A stretch of 64,000 nt of DNA from Chersky-840 sp035604715 (lineage in GTDB: Bacteria > Actinomycetota > Acidimicrobiia > Acidimicrobiales > UBA8190). The stretch spans positions 1 through 64,000 of the forward strand of contig CAVSWP010000012.1 in assembly GCA_963731665.1 (NCBI GenBank), read 5' to 3'. This document shows positions 43,870-52,494 of this stretch, piece by piece (the first letter of the stretch is position 1; every line of letters begins with the position of its first letter). Under the pieces are notes generated by a model that was not told where the DNA came from, did not search any database, and worked only from the letters and a program-made list of their open reading frames with translations. The position numbers and the translations under genes are program-made.

Positions 43870-45132
43870 CTAGTTCCCGAAATCCCAGCTCTCCCCGATG
43901 TCGTAGCGATGCACGACGTTCTTGGCGATGAGGATCTTGTGGACCTCGTCGGGGCCGTCGGCGAGTCGGAGGGTGCGGGCCCCCAGGTACATGGCGGCCA
44001 GTGGCAGGTCGTTGGACACACCGGCTGCGCCCCACACCTGGATGGCACGGTCGACCACCCGGCCATAGGCGGCGGGCACAAAGATCTTGATGGCCGAGAT
44101 ATCGGTTCGGGCCGAGCTGTTACCCTGGTCCATCTTCTCGGCGGCGTGGATTGTCATCAGGCGAGCGGCCTGGATGTCGATGTAGCTCTCGGCGATGAAC
44201 CCCTGGATGAACTGCTTCTCCTTCAGCAGGCCGCCGTGCACGGTGCGGTGACAGGCACGGTCGACCATGAGGTCGAAGGCCCGCAACATCTGACCGACGG
44301 AGTTCATGCAGTGGAAGATACGCCCTGCTCCGAGGCGGTCTTGGGCAGCTTGGTGCCCTTGCCCGACGTGGCCCAGGGCGTTGTCGACGGGGACCCGGAC
44401 GTTGTCGTAGATCACCTCGCAGTGATCCGAGGTGTCGCGCCCCCAGATCCCGATGCCCCGTACGATGTTGACACCTTTGGTGTTCGTCGGGACGATGATC
44501 TGAACCATCTGGCTGGTGTCGTGTTCGGCACCCGGCTCGCTGACCCGACACATGACGATGAAGAAGTCGGCGGCGATGCCGTTGGAAGTGAACCACTTGT
44601 GGCCGTTGATAACCCACTGATCGCCTTCGAGTACAGCGCTGGTGTCGAGCGACCGGGGGTCAGACCCGGGATTGTGGGGCTCTGTCATCGAAAAGCCCGA
44701 CTCCATGGACCCGTCGATCAGGGGGAGCAGCCACTTCTGTTTCTGCTCCTCGGTGCCGTACTTGACGAGGATCGTCTGGTTGCCGGAGTTCGGTGCGACC
44801 ACGCCGAAGAGTGAAGCTGCCCCGATGGCGTAAGCGAGTACCTCGTTCATGTAGGCGTGGGCGAGGAAGTCGAGGCCCATCCCGCCGTACTCCTTCGGGA
44901 GGTGCGGTGCCCACAGACCCGCTTCCCACACCCGCTCCTTGATCTCTTCACGGAGTTGATGGGCCTCACGGCGTTGGTGTTCGGAAACGTCGCCGTCGCG
45001 GCTCAGGTTCCACAGCTTTGCCTCGTTGGGGAGGATGTAGTCGTTGACGATCTCCGCCGTCCGCATGCGAATGTCGTTGATGCGATCGTCGAGTGTGGGA
45101 ATGGGCTTCACGTTCATAGCCATGGTGGGCAA
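43870..45132 (-). CDS. Acyl-CoA dehydrogenase
   Basis: 420 residues, full length. Clear landmarks: APHLPKEYGGMGLDFLAHAY, APNSGNQTILVKYGTEEQKQ, GFSMTEPHNPGSDP, DQWVINGHKWFTSNG and the C-terminal helical domain (QVWGAAGVSNDLPLAAMYLG). The layout is that of the ACAD10/11-like subgroup. It would oxidise acyl-CoA to enoyl-CoA with FAD, passing electrons to an electron-transfer flavoprotein. No other fatty-acid gene adjoins it. It is intact and looks like a core gene. Confidence 0.95.
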   Translation of the reverse strand: MPTMAMNVKPIPTLDDRINDIRMRTAEIVNDYILPNEAKLWNLSRDGDVSEHQRREAHQLREEIKERVWEAGLWAPHLPKEYGGMGLDFLAHAYMNEVLAYAIGAASLFGVVAPNSGNQTILVKYGTEEQKQKWLLPLIDGSMESGFSMTEPHNPGSDPRSLDTSAVLEGDQWVINGHKWFTSNGIAADFFIVMCRVSEPGAEHDTSQMVQIIVPTNTKGVNIVRGIGIWGRDTSDHCEVIYDNVRVPVDNALGHVGQGHQAAQDRLGAGRIFHCMNSVGQMLRAFDLMVDRACHRTVHGGLLKEKQFIQGFIAESYIDIQAARLMTIHAAEKMDQGNSSARTDISAIKIFVPAAYGRVVDRAIQVWGAAGVSNDLPLAAMYLGARTLRLADGPDEVHKILIAKNVVHRYDIGESWDFGN

Positions 45133-45154
45133 CCTCTCGTCTTTCGTGACCCGC

Positions 45155-45484
45155 TCAGACCGGTCGATGTGGAACCGCTACCTCGACCTCGTAAGACCAA
45201 AGTTCGCTGTGGGCGGCTACGGGAGGCCGATGAGGGCCCTCGCCCGACACCCCCCGATGGCCGTGGGCAAACGCCGGTGACGCCACCCACGCCTCGAAGG
45301 CCTCCTTGTCGCGCCACCGGGTCACCACGAGCCAAGTGGTCCGGTCGTCGGTAGGGCGCAACAGCTCGAAACCCTCGAATCCGTCGGCGTTGTCCACGGC
45401 CCCCGCTCGCTCGGCGAACCGGCGGGCCAGCTCCTCACCACCGCTCTCGGGGACGGTGATGGCGTTGATGCGGATGACGGTCAT
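45155..45484 (-). CDS. MhuD/IsdG-like haem-degrading monooxygenase, copy 2
   Basis: About 109 residues from the same MTVIRINAITVPESG start as copy 1, with Asn7, Trp66 and His74 retained. Differences are mostly in the last 30 residues. As with copy 1 the divergent neighbour is the MASARRP-type small gene. Paralogy through duplication of the whole divergent unit is the simplest view. Substrate (haem) inferred from MhuD. Confidence 0.8.
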   Translation of the reverse strand: MTVIRINAITVPESGGEELARRFAERAGAVDNADGFEGFELLRPTDDRTTWLVVTRWRDKEAFEAWVASPAFAHGHRGVSGEGPHRPPVAAHSELWSYEVEVAVPHRPV

Positions 45485-45563
45485 GGGCCCCATCATCGCC
45501 CAGGAACCCTCGCCCCGTCCCTCGAATCCCCCCACTGGTCACTTTCGGTCAAGGATGGTGTCC

Positions 45564-45695
45564 GTGGCCTCCGCCCGACGTCCTGCATCCAGGAAGACCA
45601 CCCAGGAGGCCGATGGGATGCTCGCAGGGTTCATCGAGGCCGTCGAGCCAGGGGCCTTGGTGGCCGTCACGCCCCACGACAGGCGCGAGCGATGA
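45564..45695 (+). pseudogene. Truncated copy of the small helical gene, coupled to STAS/HATPase
   Basis: 43 residues. VASARRPASRKTTQEADGML matches the N-terminus of the 15.01 kb protein, but the last 25 residues are replaced and the frame ends at TGA overlapping the ATG of the next gene (ATGA). It could still serve to couple translation of the STAS/HATPase gene. Confidence 0.6.
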
Positions 45696-46519
45696 AAGTC
45701 GAGGCGCGGGGGGCTCTGGACGAACACGCACTCGACGCTTTCGCTCCGTTTGGAACTTCTCCCGGTTTGGAGTTTGACCTGCATTCGGTGCGGTTCATTC
45801 AGCCCTGCGGTGTAGTGGCCCTGGCCTGTCTGGCCGAAAACCACGCTGCTGAGGGAGACGAGATCTCCCTGCGACTTCCCATGTCGGGTAACGCCACCGA
45901 GTACCTCACGCGCATGAACGTTGGCAGAGTGCTCAAGGAGAGGTGTGGCATCCGAGATGCCTTGCCCACCGTTCAGCGTGCGGACCTCCTCGGCGCCTTG
46001 CTGGAAGTCCAGCGATTCGAGACGGAGGATGGTGCCGACGAACTCGCGGACGTACTGGAGCAGCGTCTTTCATACCCCCTGTTGCGGAGTGAAGCCCAAC
46101 CCGTTGTCGATGTGGTGTGGGAGTTGGCGGCGAACGCGGTTAGACATTCGGGCACCGGGGTCGGCTACTTCGCAGCGCAGGTGTACGAGCCAGGAAGGAG
46201 GACGGCACGAGTGGACTTCGGTGTCGGTGATTGGGGCAAGGGCATCCGGGAGTCGCTGGCTGAGACTCAACAGGCTCGCCAGACCGACGTATTGGCCATA
46301 GAGGAAGCCGTCAAGATGGGAGTCTCTCGCTATGTGACCGATCCCACTCGCGGGAAAGGTTTGCCATTGACGGTCTTCGACAAGGCCGTGGCTCGGGGCG
46401 GTCAGATCACGATCCGGTCTCGTGCCGGAGCAGTCTCTTTCTTTCCTCAGGGCCGCTTTCGACGCCGAATCGCGCCACGGCCCGGGGTGCTCGTCTCCGG
46501 GTCAATCCCTTGCTGGTAG
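45692..46519 (+). CDS. STAS-like plus HATPase (anti-sigma/histidine-kinase-type) regulator
   Basis: 275 residues. The N-terminal 110 residues look like a degenerate STAS domain (LEFDLHSVRFIQPCGVVALA.., EISLRLPMSGNATEYLTRM). The C-terminal HATPase_c domain has the N box (ELAANAVRHSG), the G1 box (DWGKGI) and the G2-type loop (TRGKGLPL). Such fusions work like RsbW-type switches that bind a partner in response to ATP and phosphorylation. No sigma factor or antagonist is next to it; a truncated STAS-only copy is at 41.27 kb. Confidence 0.8.
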   Translation: MKVEARGALDEHALDAFAPFGTSPGLEFDLHSVRFIQPCGVVALACLAENHAAEGDEISLRLPMSGNATEYLTRMNVGRVLKERCGIRDALPTVQRADLLGALLEVQRFETEDGADELADVLEQRLSYPLLRSEAQPVVDVVWELAANAVRHSGTGVGYFAAQVYEPGRRTARVDFGVGDWGKGIRESLAETQQARQTDVLAIEEAVKMGVSRYVTDPTRGKGLPLTVFDKAVARGGQITIRSRAGAVSFFPQGRFRRRIAPRPGVLVSGSIPCW

Positions 46520-46600
46520 TGGATTGGCACAAGGTTGAGAGTTCCCCCGTCCTCCGAGTCCAATCCGGGCCATGGTAACCAGGGCCTTCTCTCTGGACTT

Positions 46601-46984
46601 TCAACCGGTTGGGTATGCGAACGTCGGACTCGTGCCCCCAACGGTTGAGGGCGGCATACTGTCAACAGGGGCACCCCCGAGCTGTGCGGCAAGCCCGCTC
46701 GTACATGCGGCTTGCTGCGCCTGACTGGGAGGGTTGCCGTAGCTGGAAGGTCGACCCTCCACACACAGCTTGAGCTGTTGCTCCGTGGAGGAGTTGGAGA
46801 GAACCGACGGTGCGCCGCCCCCCTTCGAGGACGAGAACGCACCCACACTCAAGAGTGTGAGCACGAGCACAATCGCCAAGCTCGCCACGATGCTGACCAG
46901 GCCTACGACTCCTGAAAGGCCGACCTCGTCGTTTCGACCCCGGCCGTCGCTAGTCTGCAGGAGAGGCCCGCTGACGCCGCTCAT
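46601..46984 (-). CDS. Single-pass membrane protein
   Basis: About 127 residues. An N-terminal charged stretch (GRGRNDEVGLSG) and one long membrane helix (VGLVSIVASLAIVLVLTLLSVGAF) precede a Gly/Ser/Pro-rich outer domain with two Cys. The GLSGVVGLVSIVA start resembles class III/pilin-like signals, but the cleavage Gly-Phe motif is lacking. Family unknown. Confidence 0.6.
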   Translation of the reverse strand: MSGVSGPLLQTSDGRGRNDEVGLSGVVGLVSIVASLAIVLVLTLLSVGAFSSSKGGGAPSVLSNSSTEQQLKLCVEGRPSSYGNPPSQAQQAACTSGLAAQLGGAPVDSMPPSTVGGTSPTFAYPTG

Positions 46985-47065
46985 ATCGAGCACCATCGGC
47001 ACATCGAAGCGAAACCTAAACTCGCAGGGCCATCTATCGGCAACACCCCAGTGGGTGCCGGTTAT

Positions 47066-47992
47066 CTAAGTCGCCACGAGATTCGCCAGCGCGTAAGTCG
47101 GGTGTCGGTCGAGGTTGTGCCGGGCTCGGTCATACCGTCTCGTCGTTCTCGGGTCGGCATGTCCAGCGGCGTCCTGCACATCTCGAAGGCTCGCTCCGAC
47201 GTCCAGCGACAAGGTCACAAAGGCGTGCCGGAGGTCGTGGGGATGGAGGCTCTCTGCCTTTGACGGCACGGCTGTCTTGGCCAGACGCCGGAGTGTGCGC
47301 CAGGCCTCGGACCGATGCCAGCGCGCTCCTGATGCCGTCTCGAACAATGGGCCAGTGGTCCGGTCACCGAGGTAGACGTCCACCGCTTCGGCAGTACGCG
47401 GAGCCAGGGGCACGGTCGCCGACTTCCCACCCTTGCGCTTGATCTTCAGCACCCGGTGGCCCCGTTCGGTGGTCAGGTCGTCGACGTCGGCCCCCAGGGC
47501 TTCGGAGACCCTTAGGCCGTTGAGCCCCAGCAGCAGGACCAGGGCAAGTGACCGAGGTGAGTCCTCGGCTGCGACGCGAATGAGGGCGGCCAGCTCGTCA
47601 CGGTCCAGCCCCGTGGACACCGTGTCGCTCCCCACCTTTGGGCGCCGGACGTTGGCCACCGGGTTACGGGCTACGAGGTCCTCGGTCACGGCGTAGCGGT
47701 AGAAGCCGGAGATGGTGGAGAGGTGACGGGCGACGGTGGCGGGGGAGCGCTCCTCGACCTCGGACAGGGTCCTGGCATACGCGTCCACGTGGGCTCTCTG
47801 GGCCGTTAGGGGCTCGACTTCATGGTCGGAGCACCAGGAGAACCAGGCACGGAGGTCTTGTCCGTAGGCAGCCCTTGTGGCCCCCTCATACCCCAGGAGG
47901 AAGGCAGCAGCGACCTGGGCGACAGCGGGCTGAGGGGGCGTCAGGTCGGAGCTTGGCTGGGTCGCAGGGACCAGTGTCACAGGCATCAGCAT
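47066..47992 (-). CDS. Tyrosine recombinase/integrase
   Basis: 308 residues. N-terminal SAM-like core-binding domain (RAAYGQDLRAWFSWCSDHEV; RHLSTISGFYRYAVTEDLV) and a C-terminal catalytic domain with Arg in LNGLRVSEAL, HDLRH and AGHADPRTTRRYDR carrying the Tyr nucleophile. XerC/D-like or phage-integrase type. Intact. A 6-bp inverted repeat lies just before its start. No tRNA att site was recognised beside it. It is one of three site-specific recombinases in the window. Confidence 0.92.
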   Translation of the reverse strand: MLMPVTLVPATQPSSDLTPPQPAVAQVAAAFLLGYEGATRAAYGQDLRAWFSWCSDHEVEPLTAQRAHVDAYARTLSEVEERSPATVARHLSTISGFYRYAVTEDLVARNPVANVRRPKVGSDTVSTGLDRDELAALIRVAAEDSPRSLALVLLLGLNGLRVSEALGADVDDLTTERGHRVLKIKRKGGKSATVPLAPRTAEAVDVYLGDRTTGPLFETASGARWHRSEAWRTLRRLAKTAVPSKAESLHPHDLRHAFVTLSLDVGASLRDVQDAAGHADPRTTRRYDRARHNLDRHPTYALANLVAT

Positions 47993-47998
47993 AGCGGT

Positions 47999-48016
47999 AC
48001 ATAATGTCAGTTATGT
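47999..48016. promoter_or_regulatory. Inverted repeat ACATAA-N6-TTATGT before the integrase
   Basis: A+T-rich 6-bp inverted repeat directly upstream of the integrase start; a candidate operator or core-type recombination site. Confidence 0.45.
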
Positions 48017-48544
48017 TGGGTTAGGACTGTTTATCTGGCGCACCTACGGCTCTTGGCAGGCATGACTGACATGTCGGCAACTTGGTCTGCCAAAAAGCTC
48101 AAGCTTGGTACTTGGTGGCCGATGCCCTGGGTGCGGGGTCTCCTCTCCGCTCACAGAGTCAACGACCCCCAGGAGCGCCGGGGTCATTGCGCGTAAGGGG
48201 CCTGTGGCGTGTTTACGCCTCGGAAGGGCAGCGAGGCGCAGGATTTTGCGTTGGCTTCACGATCTGGTGAACACGCCTGCGCCCCGCCGTTGCTTCCGTC
48301 GGGCACTCTGGAACGAAAGGGTGGTCCAGGCACCCGAAGCCACCGTAAACCCACGCTGTGGATAAGTCCACCAGAGGGCGGGGCGCAGTCCCCGATTCCG
48401 AGAGACTCGGTGACCACGGGTCCAGACACCCTGCCTGCTCAAATACAGAATCAGGCCGAAGCCAATGACAAGGGGGTAGCGTTTGCGGGTCGCCTGCCTG
48501 GCACGGGCGACACGGGGACACTCACCATGTCTCGGCCCAAACCC
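48017..48544. other. Non-coding region dominated by repeat R5
   Basis: No gene is supported; most of it is the inverted R5 copy. Confidence 0.5.
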
Positions 48545-48560
48545 CGCCGGGGTCCCCTCT
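48218..48560 (-). repeat. Repeat R5, copy 2 (inverted)
   Basis: Reverse complement is strongly similar to 9146-9552 at both ends (GTTTGGGCCGAGACATGG; CCCGCAAACGCTACCCCC-like). It keeps the GGCGCAGG/CCTGCGCC hairpin (48235-48242 with 48276-48283). It adjoins an IS1595 remnant. Confidence 0.8.
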
Positions 48561-48790
48561 CGGTACCCGCGTCGTGGTCGACCCGCTCGTGCTTGGCGAA
48601 CTGTTCCCCGATGGGAAGGTAACCCTTCCACTTGTTAGTGACGAGTGTGGAACCAGTCGGGTCGGCATTGTGGAGGATGAAGCGACCGAGAGTAATGCCG
48701 TCCACGTTGGCCACGACGCGAGAGCGCACTTCCCCGTAGACTCACTGATGGGAGACAAGGGGGGCCTTGCCGGTGCCGCGCCCGAAGGTG
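48550..48790 (-). pseudogene. IS1595-type (ISXO2-like) transposase remnant
   Basis: Minus-strand RSRVVANVDGITLGRFILHN, ADPTGSTLVTNKWKGYLPIG and EQFAKHERVDHDAG follow the middle of an ISXO2-like DDE domain (R-x-RVV-x-V, D-x-W-x-GY, F-x-H-x-x-V-x-H). Start, end and the N-terminal domain are missing. Confidence 0.75.
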
Positions 48791-48841
48791 AGCTTCAGCG
48801 GCGGGTAGGTCGGAACCTGGGCGACTACCGGGAGCTCGCGG

Positions 48842-49001
48842 ACTGAGCCAAGAGGCCTTCGGCTACGAGCTTCGGCTACTTCCGCACGTACGTCGAGGGC
48901 CTTAACGCGGAGAGCGCAATCTCACTCTGAAGGCGGTCGAGCCCATCGCCATGCGACTCAAGCTCGAACCCGTGGAGTTACTGCGTCGACCTGTGAAGTA
49001 G
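48842..49001 (+). pseudogene. XRE-type HTH remnant
   Basis: Pieces LSQEAFGYEL, FRTYVEGL and RGERNLTLKAVEPIAMRLKL, EPVELL lie in three frames and together give an XRE helix-turn-helix with its typical C-terminus. Confidence 0.6.
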
Positions 49002-49159
49002 CGAGCCATATTCGTATCCGCGTAGTCGGTCTCAGCGTCTTCGCGGGGTACTCGTTCCCAACGGTTGCCTCAGCCGTTTGCTGGACTAGGTTCACACGGT
49101 GGTCGAGTGGCAGTGAGGAACCTAGTCGGGAGAGCCGAGCCTTGACTCGTAGCCGAGCA

Positions 49160-50044
49160 ATGAAGGGGTACATCGTGCGCGCGGTCGCCCTGTCACTCGC
49201 CTTGTTGGCGACGGGCTGTACGAGCACGACTCATGCCGCAACCACGGTCAAGTACTACATCTCGCTCGGAGACTCCTACTCAGTGGGATACCAGCCCTCA
49301 CCCACGCCTGGTGCTACGGCTGGTTACACGGCCTTCGTCGCCATGAAGACAAACCTCAAGTTGGAGAACTTCGGCTGCGCTGGGGCCACCACCACCTCGC
49401 TCTTGGATACCAACGGGTGTGCCGCCCCCTATGGACCGCCGGCGGCCACCGACGCCGTGGCCCATCCCACCACGCCTCAGGCGGCGGCGGCCAGGGCGTT
49501 CATCAGGGCGCATAAGGGGTCGATCGGCCTCATCACAGTGTCTATAGGCGGCAACGACGTCACCTCATGTCTCAGGGCATCGAATCCAATCACCTGTGTG
49601 GTCACCGCCATCGGCACCATACAGACCAACGTCACCACCTTGGTACACGAGCTGCGCTCTGCCGCCGGTGCCGGAGTACCCATCATCGGGCTCACCTATC
49701 CCGATGTGTTCCTCGGGCTGTGGGTGTATCCGCCAGGTAAGACCGACCACGGTTTGGCCACGCTGTCGGTGACCGCTTTCCAGAGCCTTTTCAATCCGGC
49801 GCTCAAAACGGCCTACACGCGCGGAGGCGGAACATTCGTGGATATCACGGCGGCCACCGACGCCTACACACCGTTGACGAAACTGACCACGCTTGCCCCC
49901 TACGGACAGATCCCCACGGCGGTGGCCGAGGTGTGTTCGCTCACCTGGTACTGCTCAGAGGGCCACATCCACGCCAATACCGCTGGTTACACATTCATCG
50001 GCCAGCAGATCGCTGCCGCGTACGCCAGGTTGCGGCATCCCTAA
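49160..50044 (+). CDS. SGNH/GDSL hydrolase, lipoprotein-type
   Basis: About 294 residues. A lipobox-type signal (ALSLALLATGC) exports it. The SGNH blocks are present: YISLGDSYSVGYQPSP (block I Ser), GCAGATTTSLL (block II Gly), VSIGGNDVTSC (block III Asn) and HIHANTAGYTFIG (block V His). Likely an esterase or lipase acting outside the cell. Flanked by two XRE remnants and an IS scrap, so it may have arrived with mobile DNA, but it is intact. TTG at 49142 is an alternative start. Confidence 0.85.
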   Translation: MKGYIVRAVALSLALLATGCTSTTHAATTVKYYISLGDSYSVGYQPSPTPGATAGYTAFVAMKTNLKLENFGCAGATTTSLLDTNGCAAPYGPPAATDAVAHPTTPQAAAARAFIRAHKGSIGLITVSIGGNDVTSCLRASNPITCVVTAIGTIQTNVTTLVHELRSAAGAGVPIIGLTYPDVFLGLWVYPPGKTDHGLATLSVTAFQSLFNPALKTAYTRGGGTFVDITAATDAYTPLTKLTTLAPYGQIPTAVAEVCSLTWYCSEGHIHANTAGYTFIGQQIAAAYARLRHP

Positions 50045-50095
50045 GAACAGAGGGACAGGTCACAGCACCGCACTAATCCCGGGCTCGGCCACTGG

Positions 50096-50836
50096 TCACT
50101 GTGCGAGTCCTGCTGTCGCCCACGACAGCTCTTTGGCCACGGCCTTGGGACGGACGACTATGGCCATGTCCTTTCCGACGAGGTGTCGAACGGACCATCC
50201 TCGTTTGGTGGCCCGCGCCGCATCCGAATAATGCCCTCGGTCAAACCAGAGATACGAACATCTCACTCGTTCGGACCAGTGCTCGGGGACCGGGACGACG
50301 TGGTCAAAATAGTCGAGGGGCAGCTCGGGCAGTTCGTCTTCCACGACAGAGCGTCGCCCGGGATTAGGGATCAGCTTTTCCATGACATCTTCGTCCCACC
50401 ATTCGGACCATTTCGGGAGCTTGGTGTCGACGGCCAGACCGGCCAAGCGGGTACGAAGCCAAGAGGGAGCGGGCTCGGCGAATCCCGAAAGCGGAGGGAC
50501 AGAGCACTCTACAAAGGCGACGTGTCTCACCCGGCCCAGGAGGGCAAGGGTCATGGCGGGGAGGAGGGGTGCGGCGCCGCCGTGACCGACAAGCACAAGG
50601 GGAGCCGCCACCTCGCTACATGCCAGCACCACAGCCTGGACGCACGGTTCCCAGTACGGGGGTCCGGCGTCGGCGAAGCTCCCCAGGGCGGGGATGAGCA
50701 CGGCAAACCCCCAGCGTTCGAGGACTTCACCCACCCAGCGCCACACGCTCGGACCAACGAGAGGGCTGTGAACGAGAACGAACGTGGGCTTCGGAGAAGC
50801 CCTCGTGGTGACAGGCCGCACAGTTCTTCGGGTCAT
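50096..50836 (-). CDS. Alpha/beta hydrolase lacking the nucleophilic Ser
   Basis: About 246 residues. Fold landmarks: FVLVHSPLVGPSVWRWVGEV, FAVLIPALG, LVLVGHGGAAPLLPAM at the nucleophile elbow, and WFDRGHYSDA/GKDMAIV near the end. The usual GHSxA elbow reads GHGGA, replacing Ser by Gly, so classic hydrolase activity is unlikely; it may bind ligands or be a broken enzyme. Related actinobacterial proteins have GHSGAG here. Confidence 0.75.
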   Translation of the reverse strand: MTRRTVRPVTTRASPKPTFVLVHSPLVGPSVWRWVGEVLERWGFAVLIPALGSFADAGPPYWEPCVQAVVLACSEVAAPLVLVGHGGAAPLLPAMTLALLGRVRHVAFVECSVPPLSGFAEPAPSWLRTRLAGLAVDTKLPKWSEWWDEDVMEKLIPNPGRRSVVEDELPELPLDYFDHVVPVPEHWSERVRCSYLWFDRGHYSDAARATKRGWSVRHLVGKDMAIVVRPKAVAKELSWATAGLAQ

Positions 50837-50979
50837 CACGCCGACGGTGGTCCCGTGAGCCCGACCATGATCTCCCGCGACCCACAACTGTTCAGCCAAT
50901 GAGCACCGGCTTCTGGGCGAGCAATCTGAAGCTAACCACCCGAGGTCATCCTTGCATGACTGATTAGCCTCCAGCGGTC

Positions 50980-51195
50980 AAGGCGGTCCTGGAACGGATT
51001 GGGTGACGGCGGACCTGCGTCTATGCCCGTCGAGAACGCCTCGGGCTTAGCCAGATGGCACTCGCCGAGGAGACTGGACTCCACTTCACCTACGTCTCTT
51101 CGGTCGAACGAGTCGAACGCAACATCAGCTTGCAGAACATCGTTCGTCTGCCTGTGGGTCTCGGAGTGGACCTGGGACGTTGGTCCGAGCGCTGA
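50980..51195 (+). pseudogene. XRE-type regulator with in-frame stop
   Basis: After a TGA near 51003 one frame reads ARRERLGLSQMALAEETGLH, FTYVSSVERVERNISLQNIV, GLGVDLG, a clear XRE HTH. The first helix start and a good Met are missing. Confidence 0.65.
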
Positions 51196-51355
51196 AGGTT
51201 CACAAGCGCCGCTCCTGATATTGAGCTGATACGGATCAAGACTTATGAGATCGTGATCGACGACACCTGAGTCGCCGTGTTCCGTGTAACGGGATGATGC
51301 TTTACTTGATCTTCTTGTCGACGATCTTCACGGTTAGGGTGTAGGTCCGGCTGGG

Positions 51356-52342
51356 TCAGCCGTGCTGCCAAATCCGGCTCTGGAGGCTTCGAATGCCGGG
51401 AAGGGCGGCCTGATCGAGCCCGGCGAGATCCTCCTCGTCGAGGGACCAACCGAGTGCCCCGGCGTTCTCTTCAGCCTGGTGTCGGTTCTTGGCCCCGGGG
51501 ATCGGAACGACACCCTTGGCCATCACCCAGTTCAGGGCGACCTGGCTCGGTGTCTTGTCCCCATACTTGTCACCAATGCGCCGCAGCTCGGCAACGACAC
51601 CATCGACTATCGCCATGGGATGTTTGGAGAAGGTCCGTTTGCCTGGGGGAGGGTGAGATGCCGAGTACTTGCCCGTGAGGCGACCTTGACCAATGGGCGA
51701 GTACGCGAGCGGGACAACACCCAGCTCGGCGCAGGTCTGCAGCAGGCCGCTTGTCTCGGGGAAGCGGCGAAGCAGCGAGAACTCGATCTGGTTGGTGGCC
51801 AAGCGCATGCCCCTACTGCTCAAGGCCGCTGCCATGGCTCGGGTTTCCTTCACTGAGTAGTTCGAGACACCCACTGCCTTCACGAGGCCCTCCTGGCGCG
51901 CCGCCGCCAAGGCATCGGCCAGTGCGGCGTGGGAGCGAAGGCTGATCGGACCGTGGATCTGGTAGAGGTCCACCGCAGAAAGACCAAGGCGGCCAAGCGA
52001 GGCTCGTAGGGATTTCTCAAGTGCGCCACGGACATTTAGTTTCCACGGCGAGGGCATGAACTTGGTGGCGATCACCACCGAGGCAGCCCGTTGAGGATCA
52101 CGGGCCAGCATGGCGCCAATGATCCGTTCGCTCTCTCCCCGGCCATATATCTCGGCGGTATCGAACAACGTGACTCCGGCGTCGATTGAGGCGTCCCATG
52201 CCTCCTGGATCGTGTCGCGGGTCAGGTCGGTGTCGTAGCCTCCCATGCCCCAAGTAGACCGGTCGCCCCAGGCCCAGGTCCCCACGCCGAGTGGCGAGAT
52301 CGAGACATCAGAGCCGCTCAGGGTGTAGCGGTCGGGGATCAT
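51356..52342 (-). CDS. Aldo/keto reductase
   Basis: 328 residues from MIPDRYTLSGSDVSISPLGV. The TIM-barrel signature is complete: GTWAWGD, LFDTAEIYGRGESERIIG (catalytic Asp/Tyr), VIATKFMPSP (Lys), VDLYQIHGP (His), AVGVSNYS, LAYSPIGQGRLTGKY and IPGAKNRHQAEEN for the cofactor loop. NADPH-dependent carbonyl reduction is expected; substrate unknown. The neighbours show no shared pathway. Confidence 0.93.
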   Translation of the reverse strand: MIPDRYTLSGSDVSISPLGVGTWAWGDRSTWGMGGYDTDLTRDTIQEAWDASIDAGVTLFDTAEIYGRGESERIIGAMLARDPQRAASVVIATKFMPSPWKLNVRGALEKSLRASLGRLGLSAVDLYQIHGPISLRSHAALADALAAARQEGLVKAVGVSNYSVKETRAMAAALSSRGMRLATNQIEFSLLRRFPETSGLLQTCAELGVVPLAYSPIGQGRLTGKYSASHPPPGKRTFSKHPMAIVDGVVAELRRIGDKYGDKTPSQVALNWVMAKGVVPIPGAKNRHQAEENAGALGWSLDEEDLAGLDQAALPGIRSLQSRIWQHG

Positions 52343-52494
52343 GGATGCACGGTACCCCGTCGGAGCGTCGGGCCGGGACACGCCGGGAGCCCGCACAGAC
52401 CCGCACCCGGATCGCTCGTGTACCCCGATCCAATACCCAGGATTCGGGACCTTCGTCTCTGGGCGCCTCAGTAGCCCCGCTCTATGTTGATGTT

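Noticed and set aside
47066..48020. tRNA att site beside the integrase
   Set aside because: No cloverleaf or T-loop consensus could be found around the integrase.
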